A stretch of 64,000 nt of DNA from Rhodospirillales bacterium BBD 1991-14 (lineage in GTDB: Bacteria > Pseudomonadota > Alphaproteobacteria > Kiloniellales > Kiloniellaceae). The position numbers and the translations under genes are program-made. The notes beneath the pieces are model-generated. The model had not been told where the DNA came from. It was given only the letters and a program-made list of their open reading frames with translations, and searched no databases. Below are positions 19,092 to 28,379 of the stretch, piece by piece; within the stretch, counting starts at the first letter, position 1, and each line of letters starts with the position of its first letter. The stretch is from NCBI GenBank assembly GCA_001657395.1, contig LYSY01000010.1, positions 120,169 to 184,168 on the forward strand, read 5' to 3'.

Positions 19092-19250
19092 GAGAAAAAC
19101 TCAAATTCTGGCATGAAGGCTCATTAGCACATATGGAAAACCTGGGATAGGCTGACCTTCCGCCACACTGGAAGAAATGATCTCATTTAAGGGTCGGGCC
19201 CAGTCAGCCCCTCCACGAAGACGCGCGACGCGAAGAAAGGGCCCCTTGCG

Positions 19251-20021
19251 ATGGCCGGAAAGAAGACTTTGAGCGCCCTGATCGACCACCAGTTCGGCCC
19301 GCGTGCGGCGGCCTATGTCGCCAGCGCCGTGCACAGCAGCGGCCCGGACCTCGCCTGGATCACAGAACGCGCCGGACGCGCGCATCCGAAGATCGCGCTC
19401 GACCTCGGCGCCGGCGGCGGCCATGTCAGCTATGCCATCGCACCCCATGCTGGGCGGGTGCTCGCCTGCGACCTCTCCGAACAGATGCTGGCCGCGGTTG
19501 CCGAGACGGCCCGCGCAAAGGGGCTGGACAATCTGGGGACCCGGGCCTGCGATGTCCGCGCCCTGCCCCTGGACGACGCCAGCGTCGACTTCGCCGCCAG
19601 CCGTTTCAGCGCCCATCACTGGCAGGACCTGGATGCGGCCCTCCGAGAGTGCCGGCGCGTGCTGCCGGCGGGTGCGACGGCGGTCTTCGCCGATGCGGTC
19701 TCCCCCGGCACCCCGCTGCTCGACACCCACCTGCAGGCGATCGAGCTGCTGCGCGATCCCTCCCACGTGCGCGACTACGCCATCGAGGAATGGGTGGCCG
19801 CCCTCCAGGCCGCCGGCTTCGCCGTGCAGGAAGTGAAGCGCTTTCGCCTGCGCATCGACTTCAAGCCCTGGATCGAGCGCATGCAGACACCGCCGGTCCT
19901 CGAAGATGCAATCCGCGCGCTCCAGAGCAAAGCGCCCGCCGAGGCGGCGAACCACTTCGAGATCGACGAGGACGGCAGCTACACGCTGGACTGCGCCGGT
20001 TTCGAGGTGCGGGCGATCTGA
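19251..20021 (+). CDS. Class I SAM-dependent methyltransferase (UbiE/Methyltransf_11 type)
   Basis: The 256-residue protein has motif I ALDLGAGGGHVSYAIA at about residues 48-63, the acidic LACDLSEQML loop (motif II), and DVRALPLDDASVDFAASRFSAHHW for motifs III-IV. LRECRRVLPAGATAVFAD follows. The substrate is unknown; the pattern is closest to small-molecule methylases. It lies divergent from the LysR gene, which may control it (inference), and is followed after 207 bases by an MFS transporter. Confidence 0.85.
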   Translation: MAGKKTLSALIDHQFGPRAAAYVASAVHSSGPDLAWITERAGRAHPKIALDLGAGGGHVSYAIAPHAGRVLACDLSEQMLAAVAETARAKGLDNLGTRACDVRALPLDDASVDFAASRFSAHHWQDLDAALRECRRVLPAGATAVFADAVSPGTPLLDTHLQAIELLRDPSHVRDYAIEEWVAALQAAGFAVQEVKRFRLRIDFKPWIERMQTPPVLEDAIRALQSKAPAEAANHFEIDEDGSYTLDCAGFEVRAI

Positions 20022-20228
20022 ACGCCGCAAATCAGGCCGGCATTCAGGACAGCCTGGCAGAAAAAGGGGGGTCGGCGGCCCGACAGCCGCAAGAACGCAG
20101 TGCTGAAGCCATGCCGAGAGGGCATGGCGCCGCTCAGAGACCGGCGTTTGCCGGAAACCCCGGCGGTGCCTAGACTTGGCGTCAATGAAACAGCCTGTCT
20201 CCAGCCTGTCCAAGGAAGCGTCCCCGCG

Positions 20229-21455
20229 ATGACCGCCGTTGCCCCCACCGAGCCCCGCAGCCCGTTCTGGCGCACGACGCTCTTCGTCATCGCCGCCGGC
20301 TGCCTGCTGGCCCTGCTGTCCTTCGGGCTGCGGTCCAGCTTCGGCCTCTTCCTCGATCCGATGTCCAGCGCCTTCGGCTGGGGGCGCGAGGTCTTCGCCA
20401 TTGCCATTGCGCTCCAGAACCTGCTCTGGGGGCTGGCCCAGCCGGTCGCCGGCGCCTTTGCCGACCGCTACGGCTCCGGCCGGGTCCTGACAATCGGCGC
20501 GCTGATCTACGCCGCCGGCCTCTTCATCATGGCCAACGCCTCGACACCGGGAATGCTGACCCTCTCCGCCGGCGTGCTGGTGGGCCTGGGTGTCGCCGGC
20601 GCCTCCTTCGCCATCGTGCTCGCCGCTTTCACCCGCCGGGTCTCGCCGGAGAAACGCTCCTGGGCACTGGGCATCGGCACGGCTGCCGGCTCGGCCGGCC
20701 AGTTCTTCGTGGTGCCCCTCGGCCAGAGCTTCATCTCCGCCTACGGCTGGTCCATGGCGCTGACGATCTTCGGCTTCATGGCGCTGCTGATGGTGCCCTG
20801 CGCGGCGGCGCTGACGGGCCGGCCCGACACCCGCCAGGACGCCAAGCAGTCGATCCGCGCGGCCCTGGGCGAGGCCTTCGCCCATCCCAGCTACAACTAC
20901 CTGACCGCCGGCTTCTTCGTCTGCGGCTTTCATGTCGCCTTCATCCAGACCCACCTGCCCGCCTACATCACTGACATGGGCCTGCAGGCGGGCCTCGCCG
21001 CCTGGGCCCTGGCGCTCGTCGGCGGCGGCAACATCATCGGCGCTTACACCTCCGGCGTGCTCGGCGGCAGGTTCAGCAAGAAATACCTGCTCTCCGCGCT
21101 CTACTTCGCCCGCGCGGTCGTGATCGCACTCTTCATCCTGCTGCCGATCAGCGAAGCGAGTGTGCTGGCGTTCTCGCTGGCCATCGGCCTGCTCTGGCTT
21201 TCCACCGTGCCGCTCACCTCCGGCCTCGTCGCCCAGTTCTTCGGCACCCAGCACATGGCCATGCTCTTCGGCATCGTTTTCTTCAGCCACCAGGTCGGCG
21301 CCTTCCTGGGGGTCTGGATGGGTGGCTACCTCTTCGACGAAACCGGCTCCTACGACGTGGTGTGGTGGATCAGCGTCGCCCTCGGCCTGCTGGCCGCGGC
21401 GATACACTGGCCGATCCGCGAGCAGGGCGTGGCGCGCCTGGCACAGGCCGGATAG
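20229..21455 (+). CDS. MFS transporter (monocarboxylate/oxalate-formate antiporter-like)
   Basis: The 408-residue protein has twelve predicted membrane helices. Helices 1-2 give the loop LQNLLWGLAQPVAGAFADRYG-like motif A (read as WGLAQPVAGAFADRYGSGR). TRRVSPEKRSWALGIGTAAGS marks the central part, and GTQHMAMLFGIVFFSHQVGAFLG the fifth helix of the second half. This pattern fits transporters of small organic acids; the substrate is unproven. ATG 20229 is chosen from the helix pattern, since ribosome sites are weak. The next gene starts nine bases after the stop. Confidence 0.85.
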   Translation: MTAVAPTEPRSPFWRTTLFVIAAGCLLALLSFGLRSSFGLFLDPMSSAFGWGREVFAIAIALQNLLWGLAQPVAGAFADRYGSGRVLTIGALIYAAGLFIMANASTPGMLTLSAGVLVGLGVAGASFAIVLAAFTRRVSPEKRSWALGIGTAAGSAGQFFVVPLGQSFISAYGWSMALTIFGFMALLMVPCAAALTGRPDTRQDAKQSIRAALGEAFAHPSYNYLTAGFFVCGFHVAFIQTHLPAYITDMGLQAGLAAWALALVGGGNIIGAYTSGVLGGRFSKKYLLSALYFARAVVIALFILLPISEASVLAFSLAIGLLWLSTVPLTSGLVAQFFGTQHMAMLFGIVFFSHQVGAFLGVWMGGYLFDETGSYDVVWWISVALGLLAAAIHWPIREQGVARLAQAG

Positions 21456-21463
21456 GGGCCGCC

Positions 21464-21850
21464 ATGGCGGAGGGGACCCACGGCATTGCTCTGAAGGTCC
21501 TGCTGCTGCTGCTCGGCCTCTGGCTGGCGGCCATGGCCGTCGCCCTGCCCAGCGCCGCCCTTGACGACTCGGAGAGCGGCCTCGTTCTCGTCGCTTTCCC
21601 CACCATGGGTGTCGGAGAAGACCGCAACCTGCTGCGCGTTGCCGCCGCCGAGGGCCGGCCGATCCGCAGCCTGCTCGGCGGGCGTCTCTGGCTGGCCCAG
21701 TCCGACGAGCCCGGCTTCGTCGGTGCCCTGAAAGCCGCCGGCGCCTGGGCCGTCTTTTCACCGGACATGCTGGCCGCACTGCCCCAGGGCGGCTGCTTCG
21801 ACATTTCGGTGCGGCCGCCGGGTCCGCCGCGCCCCAACCCGCCGATCTGA
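21464..21850 (+). CDS. Hypothetical protein with N-terminal membrane anchor
   Basis: This 128-residue protein has one hydrophobic segment (about residues 9-31, ALKVLLLLLGLWLAAMAVAL) that is either a signal peptide or an anchor. The remaining outside portion contains GRPIRSLLGGRLWLAQSDEPGF and a proline-rich end. I do not recognise it. It resembles short anchored proteins that follow transporter genes, and lies eight bases after the MFS stop, so co-transcription is likely. Confidence 0.55.
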   Translation: MAEGTHGIALKVLLLLLGLWLAAMAVALPSAALDDSESGLVLVAFPTMGVGEDRNLLRVAAAEGRPIRSLLGGRLWLAQSDEPGFVGALKAAGAWAVFSPDMLAALPQGGCFDISVRPPGPPRPNPPI

Positions 21851-21989
21851 ATCGGTCGATCTCGATCTGCCCGCTCGTCGAGACCCTTAACCAAGATTCC
21901 AGCTTCCTGCCCGAAGACCCTGGTCTTTGAACTCCTCTGCATATCGCTGCGACCAATAGGGCAATCCACCCCTGCTGGAGCGATTTCCC

Positions 21990-22604
21990 ATGTTCAAAAA
22001 CCTTGTTTTCGCATCGGCCACTGCTGCGCTGGCACTGGCCGTCACTGCACCGGACTTCGGCATTGGTTCCGAAGCTGCGGCGCAGCCCGTTGCTCAGTCC
22101 GCGCAGTTCAGAGCGACACCGCTGGAGACGGAGCCCAGCGATGAGCCTGCAAAGGCTGCACCGGAGAAGAGGCGCGGAAACCTCGGTTTCGGCACCACCT
22201 ACATCGACCTGCGCGGCAAACATCCGGGCGACAATCTCATGGACGGCAGCCCGGGGTCAGGGTTCTGTCACACCCTCACCCAGGTTCCGCACAACGGATC
22301 AAAATACGTCCGCATCCACGTTGCCAACAAGGGAACGCAGATGATGACCGGTCCGGTGGAGGTGAAGTTCCGATTCCACCAGAACGAAGGGCTCTCCGGG
22401 AGCGTCTGGGCCAGTTACAGCTCCGCCAACCTCCAGGGAAACACGGTTTACCGCACCGCGCAGGTGAAGATCCCGAGCGACGCCTGGAACGATGAGGGCC
22501 GGGTCTATTTCAAGATTGAAATCGATCCCGCGAACAAGATCGGCGAGAACAACGAAAACAATAACGCTTTCACAGGATCCTGCGTCCAACCCGGCGCCAG
22601 TTGA
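21990..22604 (+). CDS. Secreted protein with a CARDB-like beta-sandwich domain
   Basis: The 204-residue protein has a signal peptide (about 1-31: MFKNLVFASATAALALAVTA, then an alanine-rich cleavage region). A low-complexity linker to about residue 62 precedes a domain with VRIHVANKGTQMMTGPVEVKF, ending IDPANKIGENNENNNAF. The terminal D-x-N-x-I-x-E-N-x-E-N-N pattern is typical of CARDB domains (cell-adhesion-related, bacteria). Two cysteines, in GFCHT and GSCVQ, could pair. Function unknown; extracellular or periplasmic. Confidence 0.7.
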   Translation: MFKNLVFASATAALALAVTAPDFGIGSEAAAQPVAQSAQFRATPLETEPSDEPAKAAPEKRRGNLGFGTTYIDLRGKHPGDNLMDGSPGSGFCHTLTQVPHNGSKYVRIHVANKGTQMMTGPVEVKFRFHQNEGLSGSVWASYSSANLQGNTVYRTAQVKIPSDAWNDEGRVYFKIEIDPANKIGENNENNNAFTGSCVQPGAS

Positions 22605-22690
22605 ACGCCGTTGATCGGACCGGACAGCATCATCTGAAGCGAGAGGATTTGGCGCTGCGATCACCGGCAGCACATTTCCTTCTTCGACCG

Positions 22691-23065
22691 CTAAGCAACA
22701 GACTCAACCACGACAGTCTCGCCGTCGCGCACCGCGGCCATCGCCCGCACGTCATCCAGGGCATCGGCCCAGATGTTGGCCGGGGACGCCAGGCGGATCT
22801 CGTCACCCCGGGACACTGGTGTCGGGCCGAAGCCGATGGCGATGGCATCGCCGTCGGTCCAGAAGGCGATCTCTCCCGCCTGCACCACCGCTTTGGCCTC
22901 GGGCTCGCGCGGCACGCTGACCGGCGTGTCGAAGTAGACCTCCTCGCCCCAGGTGCGGGCCCGCGCATGGATCGGCAAAGCGTCCAGAATCGCCTCCGCC
23001 GTCGGCGTGTCGCGGGTTTTGATCGCGATCGTCACCGATCCGGCGGTTATGGTCAGCCGCGTCAT
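22691..23065 (-). CDS. Cyclophilin-like fold protein (DUF369/PF04126 family)
   Basis: The 124-residue protein has the family pattern IAIKTRDTPTAEAILDALPI, then RARTWGEEVYFDTPV, GEIAFWTDGDAIAIGFGPTPVSRGDEIRLAS (read in parts) and a C-terminal DGETVVVE. Archaeal and thermophile members have a cyclophilin-like barrel but no proline isomerase activity is established. Role unknown. It precedes the rpsD terminator and is on the same strand as rpsD. Confidence 0.8.
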   Translation of the reverse strand: MTRLTITAGSVTIAIKTRDTPTAEAILDALPIHARARTWGEEVYFDTPVSVPREPEAKAVVQAGEIAFWTDGDAIAIGFGPTPVSRGDEIRLASPANIWADALDDVRAMAAVRDGETVVVESVA

Positions 23066-23082
23066 GGCTTGCCCCCCTCATG

Positions 23083-23115
23083 AAAAAAGCCGCCCGGCAG
23101 CATGGCCGGGCGGCT
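23083..23115 (-). terminator. Intrinsic terminator of rpsD
   Basis: Read on the - strand, an 11-base perfect stem (AGCCGCCCGGC with GCCGGGCGGCT) is followed by TTTTTTC. It is one of the strongest terminators in the window and sits 70 bases after the rpsD stop. Confidence 0.93.
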
Positions 23116-23185
23116 CCGTTCTTGGCAACCCCCAGAGGTATTGACGCGGGGCTGCGTCTCCCAGAGTAAAATCTGTTGGATCGCG

Positions 23186-23800
23186 TTAACGCGAGTAGTA
23201 CTCGATGACCAGATTAGGCTCCATGGAAACCGGATAGGGCACGTCGGCCAGCTTGGGCGCGCGCACGAAGGTTGCCTTCATCTGGTTGTGGTCGACCTCG
23301 ATGTAGTCCGGCAGGTCGCGCTCCACCGACTCGACACCCTCAAGCACCAGCGGCAGCTCGCGGCTCTTCGCCTTCACCTGCACCACGTCGCCGTCCTTGA
23401 CCATGTAGGAGGGGATGTTGACGCGCTGGCCGTTGACCGTGATGTGGCCGTGGTTGACGAACTGGCGGGCGGCGAAGACCGTGGGCACGAACTTGGAGCG
23501 GTAGACCACCGCGTCCAGGCGGCGCTCCAGCAGGCCGATCAAGTTCTCGCCGGTGTCGCCGCGGCGGCGCGAGGCCTCTTTGTAATAGCTGCGGAACTGC
23601 TTCTCGCCGATGTTGCCGTAGTAACCCTTGAGCTTCTGCTTGGCGGCAAGCTGAATGCCGAAGTCGGTCGGCTTGCGGCGGCGCTGGCCGTGTTCGCCGG
23701 GGCCGTATTCGCGCTTGTTGACGGGGCTCTTGGGGCGGCCCCAGAGGTTGACCCCGAGGCGGCGATTGATTTTGTACTTCGACGCAAGGCGCTTGGACAT
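23186..23800 (-). CDS. rpsD: 30S ribosomal protein S4
   Basis: The 204-residue protein carries the alphaproteobacterial S4 features: start [16 protein letters not shown], the [19 protein letters not shown] segment, and the S4 RNA-binding domain ([14 protein letters not shown], then [22 protein letters not shown]) at about residues 95-145. It ends IEYYSR. S4 nucleates 16S rRNA assembly. There is no zinc-type cysteine cluster at the N-terminus, as usual in this class. A consensus promoter lies about 150 bases upstream. Confidence 0.98.
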   Translation of the reverse strand: MSKRLASKYKINRRLGVNLWGRPKSPVNKREYGPGEHGQRRRKPTDFGIQLAAKQKLKGYYGNIGEKQFRSYYKEASRRRGDTGENLIGLLERRLDAVVYRSKFVPTVFAARQFVNHGHITVNGQRVNIPSYMVKDGDVVQVKAKSRELPLVLEGVESVERDLPDYIEVDHNQMKATFVRAPKLADVPYPVSMEPNLVIEYYSR

Positions 23801-23953
23801 GGCCCGGCGGCTCCTTTCTTTGCTTGGCGCCGTCCCGCTTTCGGGTCCGGCTGATATTGTCCCGGTAGTTTCAAGACCCGCCGCAATGGCTTAGGAATGG
23901 TCCTGAACGGGGCTGAGGCCTCTGCCCGCCCGCATTCCCGGGAAGAAGCGCGG

Positions 23954-23981
23954 ACTATACGAATCACTGCGGAAATGTCAA
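23954..23981 (-). promoter_or_regulatory. Promoter of rpsD
   Basis: On the - strand TTGACA, a 16-base spacer and TATAGT form a near-consensus vegetative promoter. Its start point would be near 23947, giving rpsD a leader of about 147 bases that could hold autoregulatory structure. Confidence 0.8.
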
Positions 23982-24039
23982 ACCTGCATAAATCCTATAC
24001 AGATCAAGGACCTGACCCCCATCATCCGGCCCTTTTTGG

Positions 24040-24471
24040 ATGTCCCGGGCCGTGATCGCCATAACGCAGACCATCGCCCTCGACCCTGCCGAGATCGAGG
24101 AGAGCTTCCTGCGCGCCTCCGGCCCCGGCGGTCAGAACGTCAACAAGGTGGAGACCGCCGTCCAACTGCGCTTCGACCTCAGGCACTCCCCCTCCCTGCC
24201 GGCCGCCGTCCGCGCCCGGGCCGAGCGGCTGGCCGGCAAGCGCCTGACCAAGGAAGGGGTGCTGGTGATCACCGCCGCACGCTTCCGCAGCCAGGAGCGC
24301 AACCGCGAGGACGCGCTGGCCCGGCTGGTCGCCCTGCTCCAGAAGGCTGCCGTCCCCCCGACCCCGCGCAAGGCGACCCGGCCCACCCTGGCCTCGAAGA
24401 AACGCCGCCTGGACACCAAAGCCCAACGCGCACGCCTGAAGCAGATGCGCCGCCGCCCGCCCGAGGACTGA
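24040..24471 (+). CDS. arfB: Ribosome-rescue aminoacyl-tRNA hydrolase ArfB (YaeJ)
   Basis: The 143-residue protein has the release-factor-like GGQ motif (SGPGGQNVNKVET, GGQ at 30-32) that hydrolyses peptidyl-tRNA on stalled ribosomes. A long basic C-terminal tail (KKRRLDTKAQRARLKQMRRR, about 127-143) enters the empty mRNA channel. The length matches the family. It is divergent from rpsD and uses the opposite side of that intergenic region. Confidence 0.93.
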   Translation: MSRAVIAITQTIALDPAEIEESFLRASGPGGQNVNKVETAVQLRFDLRHSPSLPAAVRARAERLAGKRLTKEGVLVITAARFRSQERNREDALARLVALLQKAAVPPTPRKATRPTLASKKRRLDTKAQRARLKQMRRRPPED

Positions 24472-24575
24472 TCGCCCCTCCCCGACTCTTGCTCCGCCCG
24501 AATCCCACTTCACTCAGGGGCTTGCCCTCGGCGTTTACCCGTCTAGGTGACAGGAAAACACCACCGGAGCCTGCC

Positions 24576-25142
24576 ATGCACACGCGCCTGCTCACTCTCT
24601 TCTTCGTTGCCATAGCCCTCCTGTCCGCAAAGCCCGTAGAGGCGAACGCGGTTCTGGAGCGTCTGGCCGAGCCCGGCACCCACGCGATCCTGCGCCACGC
24701 GCTGGCCCCCGGCACCGGCGACCCGGCGAACTTCGCCCTTGGCGACTGCACGACGCAGCGGAATCTCGACGACGTCGGGCGGGCACAGGCGCGCGCCATC
24801 GGCGCGGCGGTCCGCGACGCCGGCATCGCCGTCGACCGTGTCCTCACCAGCCAGTGGTGCCGCACGGCGGAGACCGCCCGCCTGCTGGACCTCGGCCCGG
24901 TGACCGAGGCGCCGATGCTGAACTCCTTCTTCCGGGACCGCAGCACCGCCGATGCCCAGACCGAGGCCACCGCCGCCGCCCTGGCCGCGCTGCCGCCGGG
25001 GGAGACCGCAATGCTGGTCACCCATCAGGTGAACATCACCGCCTTGACGGGTGTGTTCCCGCGCTCGGGCGAGATGGTTCTGCTGCGGGTCGGCGAAGAC
25101 GGCGATGTCACCGTGCTCGACCGGGTTCTTCTGGCCGACTAG
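24576..25142 (+). CDS. Exported histidine phosphatase family protein
   Basis: The 188-residue protein has a signal peptide (about 1-24, MHTRLLTLFFVAIALLSA, then VEANA). The phosphatase core follows: RHALAPG with Arg40 and the phospho-accepting His41, LTSQWCRTAETARLL, and the second histidine in VTHQVNITAL. It belongs to the small, secreted branch-2-like phosphatases with unclear substrates. GGAG precedes the ATG. ArfB ends about 100 bases upstream on the same strand. Confidence 0.82.
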   Translation: MHTRLLTLFFVAIALLSAKPVEANAVLERLAEPGTHAILRHALAPGTGDPANFALGDCTTQRNLDDVGRAQARAIGAAVRDAGIAVDRVLTSQWCRTAETARLLDLGPVTEAPMLNSFFRDRSTADAQTEATAAALAALPPGETAMLVTHQVNITALTGVFPRSGEMVLLRVGEDGDVTVLDRVLLAD

Positions 25143-25177
25143 CACGCGGTCACGGTGCATATCCGTCCGTTGAGTCG

Positions 25178-25870
25178 TTAAGCGCCCGCGATCCAATCGA
25201 ATGCGCGGCGGACGCTTTCCTTTGCGCCGCCCTGCAGGCAATGGCCGTGGGCTATGATGAGATTGTCGAAATCCCAAGCAAGAACCGTTTCGATACTGCG
25301 CCGCAACGCCGCCTTGTCCCGGACGCTGAGCTTGACATCCAGGGGGACGCCGCCGCCCTCGCCCAGGATGCCTGCCATGCGTTTCACGCCGCGCCAAAGC
25401 CACGATTCGCCGGCGGATTCATGCTTCTGGATCAGATCCGTGATGATGAGGGTCCTGGAGGGTTTGTGCAGAAACGTGACCTCGTCCAGAACGGCATGGC
25501 CATCCATCACACAGTGATCAATTTCACTGCTCCAAGGGGCTTCGGTTTCGTTCGTCAGCAGCGCATCGACGGCGATATCGGGATGGCGCTTGCTGAACCC
25601 CGGCGAGGCCCAAACCCGGGCGGAAGGATACAACGCCTTCCAGGGCCTGATGCCAAGGCTATGGATCTTGTTGGGCGCAACGAGATGCTCGACCGGGCCC
25701 AGCTGATCAACGGTGCGCCGACCTTCCGGCGTCGGCTGCACCGGAGAGTGAAGCCAGACCCCTCCGGACTCAAGCTGAACGACCGTCATCCTCGTCGTGA
25801 ACGGCAGCACGCCGTACATGCGGACATCGTCGCCATTCACGGTCCATATATTCGGTCCAAAAGGCTGCAT
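25178..25870 (-). CDS. DUF4336 domain protein (metallo-beta-lactamase-like fold)
   Basis: The 230-residue protein starts MQPFGPNIWTVNGDDVRMYG. It has ESGGVWLHSPV, VEHLVAPNKIHSLGIRPW, and a C-terminal NLIIAHGHCLQGG, which together match DUF4336. The domain is distantly related to the metallo-beta-lactamase fold, with His residues near 77 and 210, but the full HxHxDH motif is absent. Function unknown. The start at 25870 fits homologues, whereas 25918 would add 16 residues with no ribosome site. Confidence 0.78.
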   Translation of the reverse strand: MQPFGPNIWTVNGDDVRMYGVLPFTTRMTVVQLESGGVWLHSPVQPTPEGRRTVDQLGPVEHLVAPNKIHSLGIRPWKALYPSARVWASPGFSKRHPDIAVDALLTNETEAPWSSEIDHCVMDGHAVLDEVTFLHKPSRTLIITDLIQKHESAGESWLWRGVKRMAGILGEGGGVPLDVKLSVRDKAALRRSIETVLAWDFDNLIIAHGHCLQGGAKESVRRAFDWIAGA

Positions 25871-25981
25871 GTTATGCGTTGAATGGCGTGTGCGTTCTTT
25901 TGCGGGTGGTGGGGTCATGTGCGGAGTTGATGGACTGCTCCGGCAACCCTCGCGGACGGTTCCGCCGAACGCAGATCTGCT

Positions 25982-26722
25982 CTAGCCCCGGCCGATGAAG
26001 GGCATCTTGGTGGCCATGACGGTGATGAACTGAACGTTGGCCTCCAGGGGCAGCCCGGCCATGTGGACCACCGCGTCGGCCACGTGCCGCACGTCCATCG
26101 TGGGCTCCGGCTTCATGGAACCGTCCGCCTGGGGCACGCCGGACGACATGGCTTCCGTCATGTGCGAGGCGGCGTTGCCGATGTCGATCTGGCCGCAGGC
26201 GATATCGAAGGCACGCCCGTCCAGGGAAATGCTGCGGGTCAGCCCGGTGATGGCATGCTTGGAGGATGTGTAGGGCGCGGAGCCGGGCCGCGGCACATGG
26301 GCGGAGATTGAACCGTTGTTGATGATCCGCCCGCCCTGGGGCGACTGCCGGCGCATCAGGTTGAAGGCGCCATGGGCGCAGAGGAACATGCCGTTCAGGT
26401 TCACGTCGATGACCTTCTTCCAGCCGCTCCAGTCGAGGTCGCCGAAGTTCGTCGGCGGAATGTTGGTGCCGGCGTTGTTGAAGATGACGTCGAGGCGCCC
26501 GAGGTCCGCCTCGATCTTTTCGAACATCGCCGCCACGGCCTCCGGGTCGGTGACGTCGCAGGGCAGCACGGTCATGCCGCCGCCAGCCTCCGCGTCGGTT
26601 TCCCTCAGCGCATCTTCGCGGCGCCCGCAGATCGCCACGCTGAAGCCCGCCTTGTGCAGCGCCAGGGCCGAGGCCCGGCCAATGCCCGAACTCGCACCCG
26701 TCACCAAAGCCGTTTTCGCCAT
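25982..26722 (-). CDS. Short-chain dehydrogenase/reductase
   Basis: The 246-residue classical SDR has the nucleotide-binding TGASSGIG at residues 8-15, NNAG near 82-85, and catalytic Ser138, Tyr151 and Lys155 (YTSSK). An Arg pair after strand 2 (CGRRED) suggests NADP preference. The substrate is unknown. GGAGGAC before the ATG at 26722 decides the start over an upstream ATG 18 codons earlier. It is followed on the same strand by no close gene. Confidence 0.9.
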   Translation of the reverse strand: MAKTALVTGASSGIGRASALALHKAGFSVAICGRREDALRETDAEAGGGMTVLPCDVTDPEAVAAMFEKIEADLGRLDVIFNNAGTNIPPTNFGDLDWSGWKKVIDVNLNGMFLCAHGAFNLMRRQSPQGGRIINNGSISAHVPRPGSAPYTSSKHAITGLTRSISLDGRAFDIACGQIDIGNAASHMTEAMSSGVPQADGSMKPEPTMDVRHVADAVVHMAGLPLEANVQFITVMATKMPFIGRG

Positions 26723-26842
26723 TGCATCGTCCTCCGACCGCTTCTTTGAGTTTCTCTCCGCCCGGACAGATCCCATGGAGCTGGGCTTGGGCGCGCGCGC
26801 CGCAGTCTAGTACAGCCGGCGTGTCAGGCCAAACCGCGGCAC

Positions 26843-27613
26843 CTAGCGGTCCTGCCCCTGCTTGCCACGCAGCGCCGAGATGATGCCGTGGAGGGTGTTG
26901 ACCTCCGCCTCGGTGGGGGCGATTCGGTGGAAGAGGTTGCGCAGGTTGCGCACCATATTGGGGCGCTTCTCCGGCGGGAAGAGGAAGCCGGTCTCGTCGA
27001 GCGCCGTCTCCAGCCGGGTGAAGAAGTTCACCAGTTCCTCCTTGCTGGCCGGCTGGCCGATCCCGCTTTCCAGGCGGCGCGGCTCGGTCTCGTCGGCGGC
27101 CATGAACCAGGCATGGCCCACCAGCAGCACCGCCTGGGCGAGGTTCAGGGAGGAAAAGGCCGGGTTCAGCGGTACGGTCAGGGCCGCATCGGCCAGCGCG
27201 ATATCGTCGTTCACGAGGCCCGACCGCTCGGGACCAAAGAGCAGGCCCGTCTTGTGGCCCTCCGCCGCAGCAGCGCGCAACTCCTGGGCCGCCCGGGCCG
27301 GCGTGACCACCGGCTTCACCATGCCGCGTGGCCGCGCCGTGGTGGCGTAGACGCGCTGCAGGTCGGCAATGGCCGCCTCGGTGGTCTCGAAGAGTTGGAC
27401 GCCAGCGATGACTTCGGAAGCGCCAGAGGCAGCCGCTTCCGCCTTTTCGCTGGGCCAGCCGTCACGCGGGCGCACCAGACGCAGCTCGGTGAGACCGCAG
27501 TTCAGCATGGCGCGGGCCACCATGCCGATGTTCTCGCCCAACTGCGGGGCCACCAGGATGATGGCCGGACCCTGGCCGGTCATCGGCGTCTGTGTGTGAT
27601 CGGTTCCCGCCAC
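26843..27613 (-). CDS. trmJ: tRNA (cytidine/uridine-2'-O-)-methyltransferase TrmJ-like
   Basis: This 256-residue SPOUT-class RNA methyltransferase has the N-terminal APQLGENIGMVARAMLNCGL motif (RNA-binding and catalytic Arg), LLFGPERSGL for motif 2 and LNLAQAVLLVGHAWF for motif 3. A C-terminal helical tail (ELVNFFTRLETALDETGFL, then RNLRNLFHR) distinguishes TrmJ from TrmL. The likely target is the wobble-proximal position 32 of tRNA. An ATG ten codons into the frame is an alternative start. It lies downstream of the DUF2927-like gene, seven bases from its stop. Confidence 0.88.
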   Translation of the reverse strand: MAGTDHTQTPMTGQGPAIILVAPQLGENIGMVARAMLNCGLTELRLVRPRDGWPSEKAEAAASGASEVIAGVQLFETTEAAIADLQRVYATTARPRGMVKPVVTPARAAQELRAAAAEGHKTGLLFGPERSGLVNDDIALADAALTVPLNPAFSSLNLAQAVLLVGHAWFMAADETEPRRLESGIGQPASKEELVNFFTRLETALDETGFLFPPEKRPNMVRNLRNLFHRIAPTEAEVNTLHGIISALRGKQGQDR

Positions 27614-27620
27614 GGCCCGG

Positions 27621-28379
27621 TTATTCGGTCAGCAGGGCGCGGGCCCGCAGCAGCGTATCGGAGAGGCTGGCGCCGACCTCCAGCTCCGGGCGGAAGAACA
27701 GCGCGAAGACGGCCTCGCCCAGCGGTGTCAGGCTGGGTCCGCTTGCCGGATCGGGATCGATGAGACCGGTCAGTTCCGGGCCCAGGGTGACGCCGCCCAG
27801 GGCCCAGACGGTCGCCAGGATGAAAGAGGCCTCGCGCGCCCGCTCCGGCTCGTCGTCGGCCAGCAGAACCACGCCGCGACGTTTCGTCCCGTCGGTAAAG
27901 GAGAAGACGAAAGGCAGGGTGCCGATCTCGAAGCGCGCCAGCATGCCCTTTTCGAAGCCGGCCGCAAATGCGACCTCCGCCAGATCCTGGCGCGGCCCGA
28001 CGGCGATCACCAGATCGGCCTCCGCGGCGATGCTGTCCAGGCTGTCGCCGGCCTGCGGCGCCGCACCGGTTTCGACCAGGGCGATGTCCAGCCCGGTCGG
28101 CCCGGAGAAGGCGGCGGCGACCTGACGCAGCGACGCAGCGGAGGCTTCCGCGCCGTCACTCAAAAGGGCAATGCCGAGCGGCCCGTCATGGCGCCAGAAG
28201 CTGTCCGCCGGAAGGCCGAAGTGCGTTCGCGTCTCGCTTTGCTCGACCAGCTTTGCGAAGGCGGAATGGACCGTTTCAGCCTCATCAGGCCCGGCTTGCG
28301 GTGCCTGCGCTGCAGTGCTCCCGGTCCACAGCAGGCAGAGGCCCAAAGCGGCCGCTCGGAGTACGCGCGCCAGCGTCAC
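27621..28379 (-). CDS. Exported protein resembling DUF2927
   Basis: The 252-residue protein has a signal peptide (about 1-24, LRAAALGLCLLWTGSTAAQA). The mature part has GIALLSDGAEASAASLRQVA, LDIALVETGA, and a C-terminus LTPLGEAVFALFFRPELEVGASLSDTL. That last segment is like the end of DUF2927 domains; the rest is divergent, so the call is tentative. The start overlaps the stop of cimA by four bases (ATGA), so the two are translationally coupled. Role unknown. Confidence 0.65.
   Translation of the reverse strand: MTLARVLRAAALGLCLLWTGSTAAQAPQAGPDEAETVHSAFAKLVEQSETRTHFGLPADSFWRHDGPLGIALLSDGAEASAASLRQVAAAFSGPTGLDIALVETGAAPQAGDSLDSIAAEADLVIAVGPRQDLAEVAFAAGFEKGMLARFEIGTLPFVFSFTDGTKRRGVVLLADDEPERAREASFILATVWALGGVTLGPELTGLIDPDPASGPSLTPLGEAVFALFFRPELEVGASLSDTLLRARALLTE

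Noticed and set aside
19101..22223. 1040-residue - strand frame
   Set aside because: It crosses the methyltransferase, MFS and secreted-protein genes on the opposite strand and has no recognisable domain.
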